From Clostridiales bacterium (GTDB lineage Bacteria; Bacillota; Clostridia; Lachnospirales; Lachnospiraceae), in contig JAJBVF010000457.1 in NCBI GenBank assembly GCA_020859965.1, forward strand, positions 1 to 10,975: a stretch of DNA of 10,975 nucleotides, in the 5' to 3' direction. Shown here piece after piece: positions 6,580-10,975 of the stretch; the first letter of the stretch is position 1; every line of letters starts with the position of its first letter. The notes below the pieces were generated by a model. The model did not search any database. It had not been told where the DNA came from and saw only the letters and a list, made by a program, of their open reading frames with translations. The position numbers were made by a program, and so were the translations under genes.

Positions 6580-7446
6580 TTGAATTTTATCATCCAGCAG
6601 ATAAGTAACTGGATCAAAGATTTGCTCGTAGCCGGGGTCATGGACAACCTTACCGGGCTGTTTGACTCGGTAAATTCAGAGGTCGGCTCCATCGCAACGG
6701 AGGTAGCGACAACGCCGGAGAACTTTTCTCCCGCTGTGTTTTCGCTGATACGGAGCGTATCGGAGTCGGTCATTACGCCGGTTGCGGGCATTATCCTCAC
6801 CTTTATCTGCTGTTACGAACTGATCCAGATGATCATGGAACACAATAACCTGTCAAATCTTGATACCTGGATGTTTTTTAAATGGGTCTTTAAGACTTAT
6901 CTTGCGGTCATGCTGATTACGAACTGCTTCAATATCACGATGGCTGTTTTCGATGTGGCAAGTAATGTAATCGGGGCGAGCGGCGGTCTGATCTCGGAAA
7001 GCACCGAGGTGAGTGCGGATATGCTCAGTACGCTGGAGGATACGCTGAACGATATGGAGCTGTTTCCACTGTTCGGCCTGTATATGCAGACATTTTTAAT
7101 CCAGATTACCATGTTTGCCATGTCCATTGCTATTTTTGTTATCGTCTATGGACGTATGATTGAGATTTATCTGATGACCAGTCTTGCACCGATTCCGTTT
7201 GCCACATTCGGAAACCGGGAGCAGAGCCAGATCGGAATGAATTATCTGCGCTCTCTGATAGCGCTCGGATTTCAGGGATTCCTGATCCTTGTCTGTGTGG
7301 GTATCTATGCGGTACTGATTCAGACGGTGACCATCTCGGACGATATCATTTCCTCACTCTGGGGAATTGTCGGTTATACGGTGCTGCTGGTATTTACCCT
7401 GTTTAAGACAGGAAGTCTCGCGAAAAGTGTGATGAACGCGCATTGA
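6580..7446 (+). CDS. VirB6/TrbL-like conjugal transfer membrane protein (CD1112 family)
   Basis: This 288-residue polytopic protein is expected to form the inner-membrane channel of the conjugation apparatus. Hydrophobic segments lie near residues 66-86, 101-125, 168-190, 192-210, 228-250 and 259-277. A polar, acidic loop (about 136-162) lies between the second and third. The stretch GRMIEIYLMTSLAPIPFATFGN (191-212) and the following LRSLIALGFQGF are typical of TrbL/VirB6-like proteins of Clostridia elements. The start is TTG 6580, nine bases after GGGAGG (6565-6570). An ATG at 6555 is in another frame and gives only 17 codons. The next gene begins 18 nt after the stop. It is likely co-translated in one operon with Maff2, PrgI and VirB4. 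Confidence 0.9.
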   Translation: MNFIIQQISNWIKDLLVAGVMDNLTGLFDSVNSEVGSIATEVATTPENFSPAVFSLIRSVSESVITPVAGIILTFICCYELIQMIMEHNNLSNLDTWMFFKWVFKTYLAVMLITNCFNITMAVFDVASNVIGASGGLISESTEVSADMLSTLEDTLNDMELFPLFGLYMQTFLIQITMFAMSIAIFVIVYGRMIEIYLMTSLAPIPFATFGNREQSQIGMNYLRSLIALGFQGFLILVCVGIYAVLIQTVTISDDIISSLWGIVGYTVLLVFTLFKTGSLAKSVMNAH

Positions 7447-7464
7447 CAGAAAGGAGGGGAGACT

Positions 7465-7932
7465 TTGGCTGCTTATGTATCTGTACCCCGTGACCTGACG
7501 AGGGTAAAAAGTAAAGTCCTGTTCAATCTGACAAAACGGCAGGTAATCTGCTTCGGGTCGGCGGCGCTCATCGGGGTGCCGTCGTTTTTCCTGTTAAGGA
7601 AACTCGGCAACATCAGCCTTGCTACGCTCGGTATGATGGTGATTATGATTCCGCTGTTTCTGCTCGGTATGTATGAAAGGGACGGACAGCCTCTGGAAGT
7701 GATCGCGTATCAGTTTATCCAGGCAAAATTTATCAGGCCCAAAATCCGCCCATATCGGACGGATTGTTATTACGCCGCCATCATGCGGCAGTGCAAAGTT
7801 TATGAGGAGGTAGACGCGATTGTTTGCAACGAAAACGAAAGCAGGATCAAAGCCTGCGGCGAAAAAAGCAGCAGGAAAAGCGAACACAAAAACAAAGCCA
7901 AAAGCAAATGCGGCCGCAGACGCAGGAACTGA
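7465..7932 (+). CDS. PrgI family mobile element protein (VirB3-like)
   Basis: This 155-residue membrane protein has the N-terminus AAYVSVPRDLTRVKSKVLFN and the NLTKRQ motif (21-26) that mark the PrgI family. Two membrane helices (about 27-44 and 50-69) follow, then MYERDGQPLE and KIRPYRT. It is expected to sit in the inner membrane beside VirB4, as VirB3 does (inference from topology and gene order). The start is TTG 7465, behind AAGGAGGGG (7451-7459). The last 37 codons overlap the VirB4 gene in another frame and encode a Lys/Arg-rich tail ending GRRRRN. This tail looks longer than the conserved family core and may be shaped by the overlapping frame. Confidence 0.9.
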   Translation: MAAYVSVPRDLTRVKSKVLFNLTKRQVICFGSAALIGVPSFFLLRKLGNISLATLGMMVIMIPLFLLGMYERDGQPLEVIAYQFIQAKFIRPKIRPYRTDCYYAAIMRQCKVYEEVDAIVCNENESRIKACGEKSSRKSEHKNKAKSKCGRRRRN

Positions 7933-10342
7933 AGCTGCGGGCAGCAAAACTACGGCATCGGAGCTGACACCTGCACAGAAGAAAAAAATACGGGCTGTGA
8001 TGAAACAGCACCGCATGGATGGAAAGGTGCCGCAGACGGCGCAGCAGTCCATCCCTTTTGAGCGGATGTTTCCGGACGGCATCTGCCGTGTCCGCAGTAA
8101 CTATTACACACAGACGATTCAGTTTCAGGATATCAATTACCAGCTGGCACAGCAGGAGGACCAGGGGGCGATTTTTGAGGAATGGTGCAGCTTCCTCAAC
8201 TTTTTTGACAGTTCCATTCATTTCGAGCTGTCCTTTATAAACATGAATACCGATGCGGAGAACTTTGAGAAGTCCATCCGGATTCCACTGAAAAAAGATG
8301 GTTTTGATTCCGTGCGGACCGAATACAGCGAGATGCTGCGGTCACAGCTTGAGAAAGGAAACAACGGTCTGACCAAAACAAAGTACCTGACGTTCGGTAT
8401 CGAGGCAGATTCGATGAAGCAGGCGAAGCCGCGGCTGTATCATGTGCAGACGGATATCCTCAATAATTTTCATCGGCTCGGAGTCACTGCGCGGGTGCTG
8501 GATGGCAAGGAGCGGCTCGCCCTGATGCACGGTATGTTCCACATGGGAGACAAGGATAAATTTTTCTTTGACTGGAAATGGCTCCCGGAGTCGGGGCTGT
8601 CCGTGAAGGATTTTATCGCTCCGACATCTTTTTCCTTTAAGACGAGGACATTTACCATGGGGAACCTCTACGCGGCGATGTCTTTCCTGTCGATCACGGC
8701 ATCCGACATCAGCGACCGGCTGCTGAAAGATTTTCTCGATATGGATAGCAGCCAGGTCGTCACGATGCACATCCAGTCGGTAGACCAGAACAAAGCGATC
8801 AAGACTGTGAAGCGGACGATCACGGAGCTGGACCGTTCGAAGATTGAGGAACAGAAAAAAGCAGTCCGTTCCGGATATGATATGGACATCATTCCGTCCG
8901 ACCTTGCGACTTACGGCAAAGATGCAAAAGCCCTGCTGAAGGAGCTGCAGAGCCAGAATGAAAGGATGTTCATGGTGACGTTTCTGGTAATGAGCACCGG
9001 GCGCACCGAGCAGGAGCTGGAGACCAATGTGTTCCGGGCGTCCTCTCTGGCACAGAAGCATAACTGCAACCTGCGCCGCCTGGACTTCCAGCAGGAACAG
9101 GGACTGATGAGCAGCCTGCCGCTTGCAGACTGTCAGATCAACATCCAGCGTGGGTTGACGACAAGCTCCACGGCAATCTTCGTGCCATTTACCACACAGG
9201 AGCTGTTTCAGGAAGGCGATGGCTCCCTTTATTATGGGCTGAACGCACTCTCCAACAACCTGATCATGGTAGACCGGCTTCGGCTGAAAAACCCGAACGG
9301 ATTGATTCTGGGAACACCCGGTTCCGGTAAATCATTCGCAGCGAAGCGCGAGATTGCCAATGCGTTCCTGGCGACAGATGATGATATTATCGTGTGCGAT
9401 CCGGAGTCAGAATATACGGCTCTCGTGAACCGTCTGGATGGACAGGTGATAAAAATCAGTCCGTCGAGTACGCAGTATATCAATCCGATGGACATCAACC
9501 TGAACTACTCTGAGGAGGACAACCCTGTCGCCTTGAAGTCTGATTTTATTCTTTCTTTGTGTGAGCTGATCGTCGGCGGCAAGGAGGGGCTGCAGCCGGT
9601 GGAGAAAACAGTGATTGACCGCTGTGTCCATCAGATTTACCAGAAGTATTTCGAGAATCCGGTGCCGGAGAATATGCCGCTGCTGGAGGACTTGTACCAC
9701 GCCCTGCTGGAACAGGAGGAAAAGGAAGCCCGCCATGTGGCGACCGCTCTTGAAATCTATGTGAAAGGCTCCCTGAACCTGTTCAACCACCACACGAACG
9801 TGGACATTCAGAACCGGTTCGTCTGCTACGACATCAAGGAGCTGGGCAAACAGCTGAAAAAAATCGGGATGCTCATTGTGCAGGACCAGGTATGGGGACG
9901 CGTGACACAGAACCGGAGCGAGGGAAAGACCACCCGCTATTATATGGACGAATTTCATCTGCTTCTGAAAGAGGAACAGACGGCGGCATATTCCGTGGAA
10001 ATCTGGAAGCGTTTCAGAAAGTGGGGCGGGGTACCCACCGGTATTACGCAGAATGTGAAGGACCTGCTTTCGTCACGCGAAGTGGAGAACATTTTCGAGA
10101 ACAGTGACTTCATTATCATGCTCAATCAGGCATCGGGGGACCGGCAGATTCTTGCGCAGCAGCTCGGTATTTCGCCCCATCAGCTTTCCTATGTCACCCA
10201 GTCTGGTGAAGGCGAGGGACTTCTGTTTTATGGGAATGTGATCCTTCCGTTTGTTGACCACTTCCCGAAGGACAGCGAGCTGTACCGTATTATGACGACA
10301 AAGCTGTCGGAAGTTGTTCCCTCTGCCGGAGGGGAGGTGTAA
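7820..10342 (+). CDS. VirB4-like conjugal transfer ATPase (CD1110 family)
   Basis: This 840-residue cytoplasmic or membrane-associated ATPase powers assembly of, and transport through, the conjugative secretion channel. Residues 2-50 are an Ala/Lys/Thr-rich, probably disordered tail. The conserved part begins around TAQQSIPFERMFPDG, with the CagE/TrbE/VirB N-terminal domain up to about 450. The ATPase domain has Walker A GTPGSGKS (498-505), a following DPESEY motif, and Walker B RYYMDEFH with D710-E711. GITQNVKDLL follows nearer the C-terminus. All key nucleotide-binding residues are present, so it should be active. The start is TTG 7820, nine bases after GAGGAGG (7804-7810). The next ATG in a good context is far inside the frame. 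It overlaps PrgI by 113 nt, and the CD1108-family gene starts immediately after its stop. Confidence 0.96.
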   Translation: MFATKTKAGSKPAAKKAAGKANTKTKPKANAAADAGTEAAGSKTTASELTPAQKKKIRAVMKQHRMDGKVPQTAQQSIPFERMFPDGICRVRSNYYTQTIQFQDINYQLAQQEDQGAIFEEWCSFLNFFDSSIHFELSFINMNTDAENFEKSIRIPLKKDGFDSVRTEYSEMLRSQLEKGNNGLTKTKYLTFGIEADSMKQAKPRLYHVQTDILNNFHRLGVTARVLDGKERLALMHGMFHMGDKDKFFFDWKWLPESGLSVKDFIAPTSFSFKTRTFTMGNLYAAMSFLSITASDISDRLLKDFLDMDSSQVVTMHIQSVDQNKAIKTVKRTITELDRSKIEEQKKAVRSGYDMDIIPSDLATYGKDAKALLKELQSQNERMFMVTFLVMSTGRTEQELETNVFRASSLAQKHNCNLRRLDFQQEQGLMSSLPLADCQINIQRGLTTSSTAIFVPFTTQELFQEGDGSLYYGLNALSNNLIMVDRLRLKNPNGLILGTPGSGKSFAAKREIANAFLATDDDIIVCDPESEYTALVNRLDGQVIKISPSSTQYINPMDINLNYSEEDNPVALKSDFILSLCELIVGGKEGLQPVEKTVIDRCVHQIYQKYFENPVPENMPLLEDLYHALLEQEEKEARHVATALEIYVKGSLNLFNHHTNVDIQNRFVCYDIKELGKQLKKIGMLIVQDQVWGRVTQNRSEGKTTRYYMDEFHLLLKEEQTAAYSVEIWKRFRKWGGVPTGITQNVKDLLSSREVENIFENSDFIIMLNQASGDRQILAQQLGISPHQLSYVTQSGEGEGLLFYGNVILPFVDHFPKDSELYRIMTTKLSEVVPSAGGEV

Positions 10343-10924
10343 ATGGCTGGAAAATCCAACCGGCTCCGTTTTACAGAGGACGATATGACTGGTAAAAAGG
10401 CGGCAAAAGGAGAGGAAAAGGTCACCGATGTACTCTCAGAAAATGCTGCAGATGGACCTGGAAAAGAAGCTGATGTGCTGCCGAAAAGAAAAGTGAGGGT
10501 GCGCGGCAAGCCGGGAGCAGCAGAAGGGGAAATAGAACTGTCCACTGGAGCAGACGCACCAAAGAACAGGGAAAAGCTGCGCGTCGAAAGGGACGCCCCA
10601 AAAGGTAGGGGAAAGCTGCGAACGGAAGCGGACATCTCGAAGAACTACAGTAATAAACTGCGGTTCGGAAAAGCAGAAACCGGCGAGCAGGATGTATTCG
10701 GGCCAAGACGACCGGGTGCAGGAAAAAGAGTAAATAAAACAGGAACTGTTTCCGGGGCTGGGACGGTACGCACTGGATGGACGAAAGAAACGGTGATGGA
10801 TGCGGATGATGATGCTCTGGAGCGCGAGAGAATCGGAAAGACGCGGGCAGAAAAAACGGGAGTGGAAAGAAGCGGAAACGGGAGATCAGGAGCCGCGGCA
10901 TCAAATGCTGCAGGCTCTCGATTA
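10343..10924 (+). CDS. CD1108-family mobile element protein, N-terminal part (3' interrupted)
   Basis: The ATG at 10343 directly follows the VirB4 stop and has GGGGAGG (10331-10337) five bases upstream. The visible 194 residues start MAGKSNRLRFTEDD and are highly charged and low-complexity, rich in Lys, Glu, Gly, Arg and Ala, with three copies of a 13-residue repeat. In CTn4-like elements the gene after VirB4 encodes a large protein with this kind of start and a C-terminal CHAP or NlpC/P60 wall hydrolase that opens peptidoglycan for the channel. No catalytic domain is visible here, so that function rests on family and position. The frame remains open to 10975, but the sequence from 10925 looks like a group II intron rather than exon. 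The true reading frame would resume after splicing, beyond the window. Confidence 0.75.
10553..10669 (+). repeat. 39-bp imperfect direct repeat, three copies
   Basis: Copies start at 10553, 10592 and 10631, spaced exactly 39 bp. They encode DAPKNREKLRVER, DAPKGRGKLRTEA and a diverged DISKNYSNKLRFG with one extra residue. The shared core is D-x-[PS]-K-x(3,4)-K-L-R, and a similar NRLRF occurs at the protein's N-terminus. The repeats form a basic, likely disordered linker. Confidence 0.7.
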
Positions 10925-10975
10925 GTGCGCCTGGCGGCGCACGTTTCTAACCGGTGCAAGTCCGGAATCCGCCCG
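10925..10975 (+). mobile_element. Group II intron 5' end (truncated by window edge)
   Basis: The segment begins GTGCG, the conserved 5' end of group II introns. GTGCGCC (10925-10931) pairs perfectly with GGCGCAC (10936-10942) around a 4-nt loop. It is followed by TTTCTAACCGGTGCAAGTCCGG, in which CCGG (10951-10954) and CCGG (10962-10965) flank TGCAAGT. GGTGCAAGTCC is a motif I know from the early domain I region of bacterial group II introns. Encoded residues change abruptly from charged low-complexity to VRLAAHVSNRCKS, as expected if coding stops here. It lies in the same direction as the host gene, so splicing could restore the protein. The ribozyme body, any reverse transcriptase ORF and the 3' end lie outside. 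The alternative is ordinary coding sequence with chance hairpins. Confidence 0.68.

Noticed and set aside
6555..6608. 17-codon ORF from ATG 6555 overlapping the VirB6 start
   Set aside because: It lacks its own ribosome binding site and the GGGAGG inside it serves the TTG at 6580. Its length is within chance.
8342..9061. A 239-codon minus-strand frame within the VirB4 gene
   Set aside because: It is antisense to a well-conserved VirB4 region, with no ribosome binding site or recognisable domain.
10422..10959. Minus-strand frames of 160 and 104 codons near the right edge
   Set aside because: They are shadows of the purine-rich coding strand of the CD1108-family gene, giving Phe/Pro/Ser/Leu-rich nonsense.

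Overview
The window reads as part of the conjugation (type IV secretion) module of an integrative and conjugative element of the Tn1549 / Clostridioides difficile CTn4 type. The likely host is a gut Clostridia such as a Lachnospiraceae. The evidence is the gene order Maff2 pilin-like protein, VirB6/TrbL-like channel protein, PrgI-family protein, VirB4 ATPase and CD1108-family protein. Strong AGGAGG-type ribosome binding sites, frequent TTG starts and a roughly 50% GC Firmicutes codon pattern fit this. The host assignment is inference from family knowledge; no taxonomic marker gene is present. Every supported gene lies on the + strand.

Bases 1-5690 hold the 3' part of a giant cell-wall-anchored surface protein: at least 1,884 residues, about 16 SpaA/Cna-B-like immunoglobulin-fold modules, then a VPKTG sortase signal, a membrane helix and a basic tail. 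Its 5' end lies outside the window. The modules show nested duplication: a three-module block of about 1 kb is repeated, and its last module is then amplified into exact-length 264-bp tandem units.

Bases 5691-6281 are a linker. It has a promoter-like sequence, a terminator-like hairpin, a 43-residue membrane peptide gene, one or two doubtful micro-ORFs, and two hairpins upstream of the Maff2 gene.

Bases 6282-10342 encode the secretion channel core: Maff2 (two-helix, pilin-like), a polytopic VirB6-like protein, PrgI (VirB3-like) and VirB4 (motor ATPase). Two strong hairpins lie between Maff2 and VirB6. VirB6, PrgI and VirB4 all start with TTG behind strong ribosome binding sites. PrgI and VirB4 overlap by 113 nt.

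From 10343 the CD1108-family gene begins; in this family the C-terminal part is normally a CHAP cell-wall hydrolase. After 194 codons its frame runs into sequence with the hallmarks of a group II intron 5' end (GTGCG start, two perfect hairpins, GGTGCAAGTCC), which continues past the window.

Together the genes fit a machine that spans the membrane (VirB6, PrgI, Maff2), is powered by VirB4, opens the wall (CD1108 protein) and may hold cells together through the large sortase-anchored adhesin.
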